A DNA stretch of 64,000 bases from the NCBI GenBank assembly GCA_016081115.2, contig JABTTQ020001791.1, positions 243,809 to 307,808 of the forward strand. The letters run 5' to 3'. Numbering within the stretch: position 1 is the stretch's first letter; each line of letters starts with the position of its first letter. Below, piece after piece: positions 46,143 through 59,100 of the stretch. A program made the position numbers and the translations under genes. The DNA comes from Rehmannia glutinosa (Eukaryota > Streptophyta > Magnoliopsida > Lamiales > Orobanchaceae). The notes under the pieces are model-generated. The model was not told the DNA's origin, did not search any database, and worked only from the letters and a program-made list of their open reading frames with translations.

Positions 46143-47449
46143 TGTTAGTCCATGTGGCTACAATAATCTAGAGGGGGTGAATAGATTATTCCGATTTTTG
46201 CAAATCACCTCTTTTTGAAACAACGAGTAAATAACAAAAATGTAAATGCGGAAAATAACCAACACTCGTAGATTTAAAGAGGTTCAACCCACCTAGGCCT
46301 AATCCTCTACCACCCCAAAGATCTCAGGGATGGATTTCAAAAAAGAAAAAGATTTTATTAATTTACCAAAAATTAATACAACACCTTGAGGATTACCACA
46401 ACCCTCTTTCACCACTTTGAGGATTACCACAATCCTCTTACACCACCTTGAGGATTATCACAACCCTCTTACAACACCTTTGAAGATTACCACAACCTTC
46501 AAACACCTATCACCTAGATCACCCAAGTGTATTCTTACCACAAGAATACTCACAAGGATGTCTTGTGTTGAATGATGACCAAAATCAAGATTACAACTCT
46601 ATAATGATTGATACAATATGAGTACAAGTGTAATCAAGAATTGAAAGCCTAGACCTCAAATAAGTGCAAGTGAAAGTGCTTAGGCTAATACAACAAGATA
46701 TATGAAAGTGTTTGCTCAATTGCTCTTTTGCTTGTATATTGTGTGTTATATCTTGTTGTTTGAATGAAGCCTCTATTTATAGGAGAGGTCTTGGCTTTGA
46801 TTTCCAGACATTGGCTCCTCCTTGGGGAGTGATTCTTTGCAAAAGAAACCATTTAAAATCATCAATATAGTTGTTAGAAATCAATCCCACAAAATAGGGA
46901 AAAGTTGTCCGAAAAATGCAACGGATAGTTTCTTGATAAACAAGGGTTCGACCGGTCATGCAGAGATAAGATTGAAATTGAATTCTCGAGAATTTTAACA
47001 CAGGGGACCGGTCGAAGGGGGATGCGACGTCGCCCTTAGTCGTGAGTAATGACGGTTGCCCTTGACGCGTTTATACGAAACAGAGAAGTCCGGAACAAAA
47101 ATCCAACTTGCAGTAGGTCGTCGCCCGCACGGCCGACCGGTCGACCACACCGGCCGCCCACCTGGTCGACCGTGGCCGCCCGCCTGTTTTTCTTACGTCC
47201 CATTTTCTGTTTCTTAGCTCAACTCAGTACGGGTTGCCCTATAGGGCGACCGGTCGAAACTGAAACAAATGTGTTGTCCAATGTTTTATTGAAAATAAAC
47301 TTCAAGAAATACTCCGAAAAATAGTAAAAACATTTTAAGTTGATCGGAAATATTTAGACAACATTTAGGGACATAGTTTTGGTTTGAAAACATATTTGAA
47401 CAAAATCGAACATAATCATCAAAATCATGATAAAAACATTTATCTAACA
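46143..47449 (-). repeat. Family 2 5' LTR (1307 bases)
   Basis: Begins TGTTAGTCCATGTGGC and ends AACATTTATCTAACA on the plus strand. A minus-strand TATAAATA lies at about 46774-46781. It has four minisatellite units against five in the other LTR, and a denser GACCGGTCGACC cluster at 47110-47260. Confidence 0.92.
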
Positions 47450-47833
47450 GGAAACAGGTTGGTTTCCTGGTTTAGCAAGAAACAAAACTCAATAGCCACA
47501 TCCACAGCTGAAGCTGAGTACATAGCTGCAGGCAGCTGTTGTGCCCAAGTCTTATGGATGAGACAGCAACTGAGAGACTATGAGGTTGAAGAAAATGAAA
47601 TTCCAATTATGTGTGATAACACAAGTGCAATTGCAATCACTCAAAATCCTGTGTTGCATTCAAGAACAAAACACATTGATGTCAGATATCACTTCATAAG
47701 AGATCATGTTGAAAAGAAGGACATCACCTTGGAATATATCTCAACTGATAAATAGTTAGCTGACATATTCACAAAGCCACTATGTGAATCAAGATTTGAA
47801 GAACTCAAGCATGAGCTAGTGTTAATTGAGTGA
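47450..47833 (+). pseudogene. Family 1 Copia RNase H, 3' end of pol
   Basis: The reading starts abruptly with NRLVSWFSKKQNSIATSTAE and continues AEYIAAGSCCAQVLWMRQQL, NEIPIMCDNTSAIAITQNPV, SRTKHIDVRYHFIRDHVEKK and EYISTDK. After an in-frame stop at about 47753 it runs LADIFTKPLCESRFEELKHE to a stop at 47831-47833. This is the C-terminal part of Copia RNase H. The rest of pol, gag and the 5' LTR are missing because the sequence to the left is the end of the family 2 LTR. Orientation is opposite to that element. Confidence 0.9.
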
Positions 47834-48396
47834 GTTGACACTCAGAAGACTCAAGGAGAAGACATGAAACTTGAAAATATGAAAATTGAGCAGATTTCGA
47901 GAATCAACCAAGTGAACCAGCCATATCGGAAAGTCAGCTGTATCGAGTTAGCTGACAGCTGAGTCACTATATGAATAAAGAGAAGAAGAGCTGAGTCAGT
48001 TAAGGAGTAAGCTGAGTCATTTATGAGCTAAGTGACAAAAACGCAGTCGTTTTTAATGAGCGGGAATGTTTTTAAGGATGACATCAGCGTAATAATGACG
48101 GGTATAGTCAAAAGCTGCATAGTAAGCATATGATTGGATATAAATGCTGCCGCATTAAATGCGGGCAATTAAATGCTAATCGGCGTGGTAAATCTGAGCC
48201 GTTGATCTTGATCAAAATTTCAAAAACCGAAAGCACGTCCTTTCACAACCCTTATATACTCAATCGTTTAGTTTTCTCTCTCTCACGTTTCTCAAAACTG
48301 TTCATCTCTCCAAAGCAAAGAAACCATTTTTTCTCTCAAATCCCTACCTGTCTTCAAAGCAAGTTCGTCAAGTTTCGATCGGTAAAACTGATAAAA

Positions 48397-51300
48397 ATGG
48401 CATCAACCTATGATTTCACTAAGTTAGGCAAGCAAATCCACACCGGTTCAAATGTGGATTTGAAGGGATGATTAAATAGGGTTCCAATGAAACCCTTGTG
48501 GAAGAAGATTCCGATAAAATCGAGAAACTGGATCAAACCCTTTCTCACGATGGAGTTTCGATGACATATGTTGAATAAGTAGCACGATTCTACCCGAACG
48601 CGGAAGTTCATGACGAGGCATCAAATCCTCTATTCACGTGGGAAGGATCTTACAATCATCGGCCAAGATCTAGCAGAGCATTGTTTCTTTCGCCGTCGGA
48701 AGGTGTGCCGAGAGATATTTGAGGTGATGTAAATTTGGTCTTTGCATGGAAGGAAGTGGCGACTGTAATGTCTTTGCGAAAATGGTATACACAGCTGACA
48801 AGAAGCTGAAGGACGATTATCACAAGTTAATGGATATCATCGCAAAATGTGTGGATATGAAGTTTGGAAGCTTCAATCAGCTATCCAAAACCAAGCTGAT
48901 CGTCATGGCTGCGATCATGGAAGAGAAGAAGATTAACTGGGTTGAATTCATCTACAGCAGACTTTGCCAGAACATTGGCAACAAGTCTTTCAAAGAGGAT
49001 GGATCCTTTGGAGGATCACTGGGCTATGACCTAGTCATTGGCCATCTTATGGAGGTGAAGGGTGTTCCCCTTCGACATGGAAAATCATTCCATGTTAACA
49101 AGAAGATGTTTCGGGCTAACTTGTCTGGAGCCCAGAAGAGATCATACGCCAAGCGGGCGGACACCAAATGAGGGGAATCGGTGACCCCGAGGAAACAGCG
49201 ATTGTTGCCTCCTCCTCCGAAGAAGAAAGCGCCATGCGGCTAGAAGAAGAAGCGCTTCCCAAAGAAGAAAGAAGAAAACCGCACCTGCCCCTACAGCCGA
49301 GTCACCTGCCCCTGCAGCCGTGTCTCCTGCCCCTGCAACCGCGGTGGAGAAAGAATCCTTAATACCTTCTCCAGGAATGAAGAAGAAGAGGATTGCCAAG
49401 GCGAGAAAAGGCAGGAAGAAGTAGAACTAGACATTCCTCTGGTAAAACTAAGAGAATGAGAAGACTCACCAAGCTCTCGGAGCTTGAGAAGACGGCTGAG
49501 TCTACAACTCACCGAGCAAATCACCGAGATCGGAAGAGGTGCATCTCTCGAAGTGCTTGATGAAAGCGCCAAATCTCTGGGAAGGCATTCAACAGAGGCA
49601 AGTTGAAGACACCAGGGGACGTAAAAGCCGAGAACAAGAACAAGCGAGACAAGTAGAATCCACTGCCGACAGGATCGTATCTCCACTCATGACGATGAGC
49701 CGAGGGTGAAGAGCAACAGAGTTTGCTATCCTCCATTCCCGAAAGGAGGAAGGGCAACATGGAGAGGATGAAGATGATGATGTAATCATATGCTCTCCAT
49801 TGTACCCAGACATCCAAAATCGTCTAAGAGCATGGAGGAAATGGAAGCTGAGTCACTCTAGGGTGCAGTTTGAACACCCAGAGTTTATTGATGAGGAAGA
49901 GGAACTCTTCAGGTTTGTTGAAGTTGACACAAAGTCTTCGCAAGCCCCGGATGAGGATAATCGTATTAATATGCCGCAAATTCGGAAGGAAAACGAACAG
50001 GCAAGAGCAGCTGAGGAAGCAGAGGCTCGTGAGAAAGCCATCATTTGTCCTCTAACTGGAACCAGCGACCATACTCATCCTCATCTTGACATACTTTCAG
50101 ATAGTGATGAGGACATGGACCCTATTGCCGCACAAGAAAAGTTGGACATGCAAAGAAGCCATGTGGGAATCCACACTCATGCATGAGAAAGAGCGATGGA
50201 AGGGTGAGAGTCTTCCAAATCACACTGAAATTGATCCGTTGGGAGTGGTACAACAGAGATTGCCATTTCGTTATTGTTGCAACCACTTCCCCAGTTCACT
50301 CAGAAGACAGATCTAAGGGAATTGGCGATGACACTGGAAATTTGGGCACCCAAGTTGAGCCAACTCCTGTTGAAGGTGTCTTACCACCGCCCCCACGGCT
50401 GAACACTCACTTGACAATGCCGGGAGTCTGGAGCAGAGTAACCCCACCCTAAGTCACTCAGCTGGTGCGCCAGCTGAGGGGGAAACTCACTCCACATCAG
50501 CTAGGTCGGAGGATGCTACAAATGACTCCACCATGAATCTAGGAGGCGAAGTGGAGAAGGAACAAGAAAAGGAAACACATCAAGTTATCACTGACGAAGC
50601 TCGGACAGTTGAGTCTGTCTCAGCTGAAGTGCCAACTGCTCTGCAGGCTGATGACGCCGCCGATGCAAATCGAGGCACTGAGATGGTTCTCGCCCGGAGT
50701 TAACACTGGGGCAATGAAAGTGCAATCCAAGGGGTTGATACTCCTGTGGATGCCATGTAGAAGACCCAAGACAATTGCGCTGTCGGGTCGAAGATTGTAC
50801 AGTGCCCCGCCGCAGCTTGAGACTCGCAGGAGGTAATGAAGGCCTAAGGGAGGTTGAGACTTCCCTAGGTAAAAATCAAGGAGATAAGAGCATTCCTCAA
50901 GTCATCATTGTTGATAGAGAGGAAATCAGCGCTCTTCATGATTCCCAGGATGATCCCGATACAACCTTCATGGGATCCGCAGATGAAGCCGAGTCTACCC
51001 CAACTACACATCAAAAAGACTCACCGAGGACGCTCTACCAAGCACGAGCAAGCGGACCTCAAGGCTACTCGTCAAACATTCAATTTTGATGATGAGCCAA
51101 ACCTTCAAGACTCATCATCTTTCGATGACGCGATGGTGCGGTGAGGAACAACAAATTCATTTAGCGAGACCCATCAAGCCGAAGAAGTGTTAAGATACCG
51201 AGGCTCAAAGAACCGCCAAACCACTCACTAAGGCCTAGCTGAAACCGAGTCGTCTGCGCAGGCTCCCATAGTCGCATCGACTCCACTCAACCGGCACATC

Positions 51301-52969
51301 ACAGGCACGAGTAACGGTGGAATCTATACCATATGTCCGTGATGATGCATTTGAAGAAACTTTCCCTTTCTCTATTGAGCTGCCTGAACTTGATGAAGAA
51401 ACAGCTCGAGAGCAGCAACGCTTCAACGTCAGACCTGACCCAATTATTCCTACAGATACTATCGTCCCAACAAACTTTGATTTTGATGCTGCTTGGCCGC
51501 CAGCTGAGACCGAGGTGACAACTTAGGTACGCGAGGTCTTCAAGACAATCTTTGCAGAGATTGAGAAGATAGAACGACACCAGGCTACATTGGATATGCG
51601 GCTAGACAACAGGGATGCAAATCTTACGGCCGATCTGCGCGGAATAGTGGTTAGACTCAGGGAATGGTGTCAACAGCAGCGTACAATGCGACTAGAACAA
51701 GTCAGATATTTCAAGGCATTGTACAACAAAATGTTGATCCGGGAGCGCGATAATGCCGACATGAAGAGGAGGATGCAAGAAAATATTGACAATGCATGCC
51801 TCCCACAACATTGAAATGGAACTGCTGCGAAAATTTCACAAGAAAGAACTTTTGCGCGTAGAGGAAAACATGAATAACAAATTCAGCCTTCTCATGGCTG
51901 AAATGAAGCTGGTGGCAGCCGAATCCAAAGCCACTCACTCAGAATTTAAATCAGACAAAGATACTCCGCACAGACTCAAGCAAAACTCGCCTATCACCGC
52001 CTAGATTTCATGCTTGTTGTATATGTTCCCGGGGTTCCTCTCTCCTTTGATGATGCCAAAAAGGGGGAAGAGGAATACCAGAAGATGTTGAAAGGGTCAG
52101 CGGATGAGAAAGAAAAGGACGCAGCTGTTGAGAAGAAGAAGAAAATAGTTGAAGAACAGAAGAAAGAAAAGGGAAAAGCAGTTGAGGGGGAAAGTTCAAA
52201 AGATATGACTCTAATGTTTGCTGAAACCCCTCAACAAGGTCTTGTCACAGCTAAAATAATCAGTAAACTTTAGTAACTCCGCGCTCCAACACTGCACCTA
52301 TGTCTGAGAAGAAAAATCGTAGAAGCAGGGATGAAGGAGGTCGAAGGAAAAATGGATGTCCGTGTGATGGATATATTGAAACAATACGGAGGCATTTCGG
52401 CAGGAAAAGACATGGATGCCATTCCAGATGACAGAGATGAGACACGATCAGTGGAAGAATTCAAAACGCTTGAATCCGAGGGATACTTCAAAAATATGTC
52501 CGTAGCCCAAGCCTGGGACTTGTATTGGGAGAAGGGTCTAAAGTTATGTGAAGAAGCGGATAGGAAGCAGACTACAAGAAGCCATTCAGCTGGAAAGAAG
52601 AAGACTCCAGTACAATATACGCCCAGAGGAAGAGGAAGGAGTGGTGGAGGCAGAGGTTTTCAACCTAGACCTCTACCCAAAAACATTGAATATGTAGATC
52701 CGGGCAAGAAGGGAAGGATCTACTGGGCTGGATATGATGAAGTAGCCAACCGGGAAGTGGCTAGGAAAAATGCTGACTACGTTAAAAGGATTGAAGAAGA
52801 AAACAAAAGGCAAGATCAGCTGTGGGAAGAAAGGCAAGAAAGAAAGAGAAGAGACGGTACTGCAAAGAGAGCATACAAGAAAAAGAAGGCAGTTGAAGAT
52901 GAAAAGAAGAGAAAGAGAGCAGAGGACGACAGAGCTGAAGAAGAAAAAAGGAGGCAGCGAAGGCGATGA
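48397..52969 (+). pseudogene. Family 1 additional ORF after pol (SIRE-type), decayed
   Basis: A long coding-like region lies between pol and the 3' LTR. It begins MASTYDFTKLGKQIHTGSNV at 48397. Other readable parts: KLKDDYHKLMDIIAKCVDMK, MAAIMEEKKINWVEFIYSRL and GGSLGYDLVIGHLMEVKGVP with a basic end KMFRANLSGAQKRSYAKR (48746-49171); an acidic middle; PGVPLSFDDAKKGEEEYQKM (52020); and a basic C-terminus with RGRGRSGGGRGF, YWAGYDEVANREVARKNADY and a Lys/Glu-rich helix up to 52969. Many stops and shifts break it. SIRE/Maximus elements often carry an extra, sometimes env-like ORF here. I see no convincing signal peptide or membrane segment, so I do not call it env. Function unknown. Confidence 0.6.
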
Positions 52970-53245
52970 AGTGTTGCTGTCCACCCCTTCATGTATTTTA
53001 CTGTTGTAAATACATATGTATGTAAGCCTTCTGTATGGTGAATAAAAATTGTGTAATTTCTATATTTGCGTAGATATAGTCTGCTATGTTTGCTATGATA
53101 CACATTGTAAACAACTTTGTAAATGACAAGAATATTATTCTCAATAAAAAGATTGATTCTACGCATACATTCTCTGTTACTACATTGTCTGTATGTATCT
53201 TTGATGCTTACATTTTGTTTGTCTGTTTTAAGTTTTGGCATCATC

Positions 53246-53259
53246 AAAAAGGGGGAAAT
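53246..53259 (+). other. Polypurine tract of the family 1 element
   Basis: AAAAAGGGGGAAAT, placed directly before the LTR start TGTTGGGAAATTTATTG. It primes plus-strand DNA synthesis in LTR elements. Confidence 0.85.
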
Positions 53260-54905
53260 TGTTGGGAAATTTATTGTTTAGATTTTGATGAATGCCATGT
53301 AAAACTTAGACTAGAAAGTTGGCACCCCATTTTCCTTGTAATTTGCATTGTAATAGATATGGGCATTTAGCCGAGTCAAGTCGGCTATGCCTGGATATAC
53401 AAGAAGTCAATCAAGATCGAAATGAAGACTCATTTGTGAAACAACCGAGTGTGGCAAGGAGGAGAAGTCAAGAACTCGATCAAGGAGTATCACCGATACA
53501 AGAAGGTGTGAAGTGTCATCAAGTCAACTCAAGAAGCCAAGTCTCAAGTTGAAGTGACAGATGAGTCATCCATTGATTGGAAGCTAACTCAAGTCACCTG
53601 GGGAAGTTAGAGAATGTCAAGTCAAGACAACTAAAAAGAATCAGATTTGCTGTACGTAAGTCAAGAAGCTTACTTAAATAAGTAATACTTCCATGCCGCC
53701 ATGTCCGAAAGTGTTCGATCCCGAAGCGTGCAAAAGGAATAAACTAATGGGAAGCATCGCACCTCGTGTCGACTCGAAATCGAACATTCATTTAATACGA
53801 GGAAATGTCAACATCAAGGATCGCAACAAGACAAGCCAACGAACACAAGTGACTTTTGAAAATCAGCCTATCTCTTCAACGAACAGATTTTTGAAAGTTC
53901 ACTATAAAGGGCTGAGGAATCTCATTGATAGAAGGTTACCTGAACCACGAAAAATTCAAGCAATTATTAAGAATCAGAATTCGCAATTCATTCTCAAGTT
54001 ATTCAAGCAAAATCCTCAAGAATAACTGTCGAAGGAAATCGATCCAACACCAAGCTGTGAAGGAAAGACAACTTCAAACTGTTGAAGAGGAAACTTTTGA
54101 AGAATCAAAGGGGTCTACATTCCAAGGAGGATTGTAGAAAGGTTCAAGGTCGAACCAGGTCTCAAGTTATTGGAGGGCTTCGTGATCAAATCCAAGAAGC
54201 TTGAGCAAGTGAGTCAAGTAGCAAAAGCAAATTGCAGGGATCAAGACTTTTGCCTTGTGAAGAAGAGTAGAGCCGGACAAGAAGCCAACCGTGTGACCAA
54301 GGCATCTCAGATCGAGTCCCAAAGGATCAAGCCATTATTGTGTGATCAAGACTTGTATCCGGACCGATAACCACTTTGTACTCGATCAATAATTAGTGGA
54401 TTCCTCCAGGAGTTGGAGAAGAGAGGAGTAGAAGAATTACCCCATCTTCGAACCTCTATAAAAATTATTGTGTCATTTACATTTCAAAGATTTTATTTCT
54501 GCATATCACTTTATATCTGCTGATAATTTGCTATCCAACTTATAATTAACAAAGTGCTAAAACCAAGTGTTAAAATAAACTTAAACCAAATTCAAGGGTG
54601 TTAAGTCTTCCGCTGAAAATCTCATCACAACCAAGTTAAGGTTTAGACTAAAGGTAGCACTTTTATGTTTATTTAACCCGTTCTAAACCTTAGTCAATTT
54701 GAGTTATTCTATCAACTAAACTAAATCGAGTAGTCACTTTTTGGCTGAGTGGCTAACTCTGTTGGTTAACTAACTTGTTAAGTCAGTCCTCAATGACTTA
54801 ACGTGTATTTAACTCAGAATATTTTAAAAGGACTAAAATCGAAAAGTTGGTAAGGTTTATTTAACCCCCCCTTCTAAACCTTAATCACACCCCTTGGGAC
54901 CTACA
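53260..54905 (+). repeat. Family 1 Copia 3' LTR (1646 bases)
   Basis: Begins TGTTGGGAAATTTATTGTTTAG and ends CCCTTGGGACCTACA. It is homologous to 617-2178 (inverted) and to 59728-61213. The next bases, TTGAG, would be the target duplication, but the matching 5' side is not in the window. Confidence 0.88.
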
Positions 54906-56149
54906 TTGAGTGTTGATTTATTTTTCTGTACATTTCTATTTATTATCATATTGTTCGAAAAACACAACATTAATCGGAAAATTAGGAAAATATATTCACC
55001 TCCTCTAGATTTTCGTAGCTACTTGGACTAACAGTATATGGAATGGTTTGGAAAAATTGAGCAGAGTAACGTATTAAACCTTTAAAAATCAAGGCAAGTG
55101 TTGAACTCTTTGTTTTTAAAATGAAATTAGCTCGCTCTTGTTGTTTATTATATCGGCAATTGCCTCCCAACATACAACGACTTACTTCTTGTAATAGGAA
55201 CATTATAAATCACAAGAAACTTGAACACTTGATGTTTTTGAACTCTTAATAAGGTAGAATGCAAGAAGGAAGAACATAATTTGGAAGTTGGATGCAAGAA
55301 TTAATTCTGGGGGTCCCATTAATAGAATTTTGAGTGCCCTTTAAACTGAATGTCGGATTGATCTGGATAGTCGGATCGCCTTTGTTTTTGATCATCAACC
55401 GCGATTTGGTGGTTGAGATTGCACCCCTTACCACCTGGATGATTTTGGCTATTCGTTTGCGGCCAGCCAACACCAACAACCAATCACAACCCTTTGATCA
55501 TGCCCCGTCAGCAGCGACGTGAACAGACACATTCCTCAGGGCTACCTGCTCACCACGTGGAACCATCTGGACGAATCTTCCTATCATTGACTCACCTGTA
55601 AGCCGCGACGATGCGTACGTGCAAATAAGTACAAAGTGCACCTCTAAATCCCCAATGCGATTGTGTGCGACGTGCGTGGGCTCGGATGGCGCTCCGCACT
55701 ATCCTCGTAGCTCCTTGAGCTAGCTCAAAGCTAGTCAAAACACACTTGGTCTATTAGACAACATCATAAGGAGCTTTACATGATAACTCTTTACTATGGT
55801 GAGATTTTATATAAGGAAGCATAATTAGTTCTATGCTTCAATATCAAGTGTGACTCTTTACATTCCTACTCTTTCATATTTCTATGTAAAAGTGTATTTA
55901 TGTAGTATTTATGTATTAATTTCTAATTCACCGGAAATTGACTCAGAAATTAAAAATGCTAAACTCATTCACCCGTGGTGTAGATTACATTTATCTCACT
56001 TATTTTTGTTTCAAATAAATGAATCCACTTAAATAATTGTATAAATTTGGGTCAAAAACCCAATTTATATACCAATTTCTAATATTATTATCAATGAGTA
56101 ACTTTTTTTTCAAAGTTTTGTTTTTATCTCTACTTGTATATTTTTAGAT
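54906..56149. other. Unassigned flank between family 1 LTR and LINE
   Basis: Moderately AT-rich, with a GC-richer part at 55350-55700. A minus-strand frame at 55479-55246 gives 77 residues (AGRKRIAKIIQVVRGAISTT inside) with no family I recognise. It could be a host exon remnant or chance. No RNA gene seen. Confidence 0.35.
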
Positions 56150-59100
56150 AATGAGTGTACTTTGGAGGAGTCTAGTCCTTGAGAGTTTAGTTTTTTCCTC
56201 TCCTTGTTTGAGAGTATTTCTTGTCTTCCTTTATTTTATTATTTCCTCAACGGAATATCTTGTGAAAACCTCTCTCCGATAATGAAGGCATTAAGCTCAT
56301 TTATGAAGAAGAGGATATACAAAACTATTCACCACCATTGGACCTTTGTTTAGTTGGGTGCTTCCTCACATACAAATATATTAATTTTGACACCATGCCA
56401 TGTTGACTTATGTGTCTAGGTTCATGATCTTCCTATGGATTTATGTATGTTGCTATTGTTACAAAAATTGAAGATTTTATTGGTTTGTTTTTGGATTACG
56501 ATGGTACAAATAATTCGTCGATATGGCATAATTATATGCGAATAAGAATCCGATTGGATGTTCGTGAACTGCTGAAACATTATAAGAAAATTAGAGGTCC
56601 CAATGGAGAGTGTTCTATATTAAATTTTAAATACAAATGTCTTGGAATTTCTTGTCTTTTTTTGTGGCTTGTTAGGCCACTCTGATAGATTTTGCGAGTT
56701 GGTTTTCATTGACTATCCTGATGAGATTCCTAGTGAATGGGTGTCTTGGCTTCAAACAAATTCACGCCCGAAATGAAAGAGGTAATAGCGGTGGGAAGGG
56801 CTGAGGTTGGAGAATGGCTTAACAGTTGGAGGTAACTTTAATGAGGCTGAGATATTTTCCAGCCAAATCAGTATCCATTTCTGATGAGATATTGAGAGAG
56901 GCTGAAATCATGTTATTAAAAGTGGAAAAAATTTCAACTCTTCCGTTACAATTTTATCCAAATTCCAGATTCAAATTTCAAAAGTCCCTCCCATTATATC
57001 ATCAAATAAAATGGGCTCACATTCCAATAATGAGAATTCGACTTTGGGTTGGATCTTTCTGGGAAAAAAAAGGCGTTGAAGCCCATTACGTGAACTTTCA
57101 ACGAATGTTATGAAAATTGGAAACTTCAAACACTTCAAATCTTAGCAAAGATGAGTCTTGGTAATACACCGATAGGGGTGCCGAAAAATAATGATCGTTT
57201 ATCTTGAACCTGTCGGGCCTCGACCAAACCCATGTATTTCCAATTATTCATGAGTTGCATTCAGCTCTCGGTATGATATTATTTTTCTTTTTGAAACTTT
57301 GGCTCATTTTAATAAAGTCTTTTAAGTTCATAAAAGATTATGTTTAGATAATGTCTTTGTTCGATAAAGAAGGTCGTAGAGGTGGTCTTTGGTATTCTTT
57401 GGCGTAATGCTAATAAATTTTCCGCGACATAATATTCTAAAAATCATATTAATCTCAAAGTAGACAATGATTCTTTTAGGATATGGAGGTTCAATGATTA
57501 TATGGAATCTAGACGGGGAAAAATAGAAGGGCTTCTTAGCACCTCATTCAAAATCTTCACCTTTGTCTACTTCTCCTTGGCATTGAATCGAGACTTTAAT
57601 GATTTATTATATCCTAAAGATAACAAAAAGCGAGTCGAACACCAATCCTGGCTATTCTGCAATGGATTTAGAGACACCGCCGATGATTGCGGTCTTCATG
57701 ATTTGTCATTAAATGGATACCCATTTTACATGGGAAAGAGGTAAAGGGACTGATCATGCTATGGAAGAAAGATTGGACAATACGTCGATTTCTACTTCTT
57801 GGATGCAATTATTTCCAAAATTATGCTCTCCAACCTTGTGGTCCAATATCCAAATTTTCCCTTATTCTCCTTGAAATAGAGGTTCTATCCTCTCGGGTTT
57901 CTATCGAACATTTTCATTTCAAGAATAGATGGTTCCTGCAACCTAGTTTGAAATATGTGGTGTTGATTCTTGGTGTTATTCTTTTGATTCAGATCTTATC
58001 TCCGAACTATCGATATGTGCTTCAAATTACGTTCTTGGGGAAGATTACAATATTTGAATAATCAACATGGGATTAAACAATTAAATCTCAATTGTTAAAT
58101 TTATGATTACATAATGATGATGAGTCATTGAGAAAGTTTGAAGCTGCAAAATGGAAATTATCCACACTTTTAATCCAGGGAGAAACACGTTGGCATCAAA
58201 GAGCTTAAAAACATTGGCTCAAAGGAAGATATATGAATACTTTTTCTTCCACACTATGGCTTCAGCGAGAATGAAATACAACTTTTTACAAAAACTACAA
58301 GATGATATGGGCATTTGGCATGAAGACATCATTGGCCTTGTTAACTTGGTGAAAGAATATTTTTCTTGTTTTTTCGCTCCTAGTGAAGGGGACTGAGATC
58401 CAGTGTTATGTACAATTAATCCGAGACTTTTTGAAGAAATGAACAACTTTTTTCTTTCCCCATTCTCTATTTTGGAGTTTTGCAAGGCGATTTTTCAAAT
58501 GCATCCAGACAAATCACTGGTCCAGATTCCTATAATTCGACCTTCTATAAGACGTTTTGAGATACAATTGCTGATGATATCTTTCATACTTGCAATACTT
58601 GGTTGTCAATGGGTTGTTTTCCAAGCCAGTTGAATGAAACTTTTATCATGTTGGTTCCTAAATGTGAAAGCCCAGGTACGTTACGTGATCTCAGACCTAT
58701 AACACTATGTAATGTTCTTTATAAAATCATGGCTAATTCTGCCTTTACTTATTTCGAATACTCAAGCAACCTTTGTTCATGGATGAGCCATATTGGATAA
58801 TGTTTTGATTGCATTTGAAATTATCCATCATTTGAATATAAGTACAAAAAAGAAAAATAGAGAGAGAGCTATCAAGATTGTTATTTCTAAAGCATACGAC
58901 AAGATATATTGGGGCTTTCTCAAGGGTGTTTTGTTGAAATTAGGTTATGCTCCCCGGTGGGTTGATTTGATTATGCATTGTGTTTCTTATGTTTCTTACT
59001 TTATCAAGTTAAACGATTAATTGGTGGGTCTAATTACTACAAATTAAGGCTTGCGACACAATGATCCTTTATCACCACACTTATTTATTTTATGTGCGAA

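Larger units (their letters stand above)
38931..47449 (-). mobile_element. Family 2 SIRE-like Copia element, both LTRs, gag and pol
   Basis: Two LTRs (1313 and 1307 bases) with TG...CA ends flank a 5.9 kb interior read right to left: PBS, gag, protease, integrase, RT, RNase H, then the polypurine tract. PBS TGGTATCAAAGC is at 46140-46129 on the minus strand. The polypurine tract AAAAAGGGGGAGTTTG occupies 40258-40244 on the minus strand, directly before the 3' LTR. Gag and pol need several frame corrections, so it is not autonomous as read. Flanking bases (TTATG on the left, GGAAA on the right) do not match, so no target duplication supports a simple insertion. Confidence 0.9.

Noticed and set aside
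49142..49817. Several overlapping Ser/Leu-rich minus-strand ORFs
   Set aside because: They are reverse-strand shadows of the acidic and basic low-complexity coding of the family 1 additional ORF.
48397..52969. Retroviral-type env gene
   Set aside because: No signal peptide, membrane anchor or cleavage motif could be seen; only the position after pol is env-like.
55246..55479. 77-residue minus-strand ORF
   Set aside because: No family recognised and no promoter or splice context; kept only as a remark in the flank entry.
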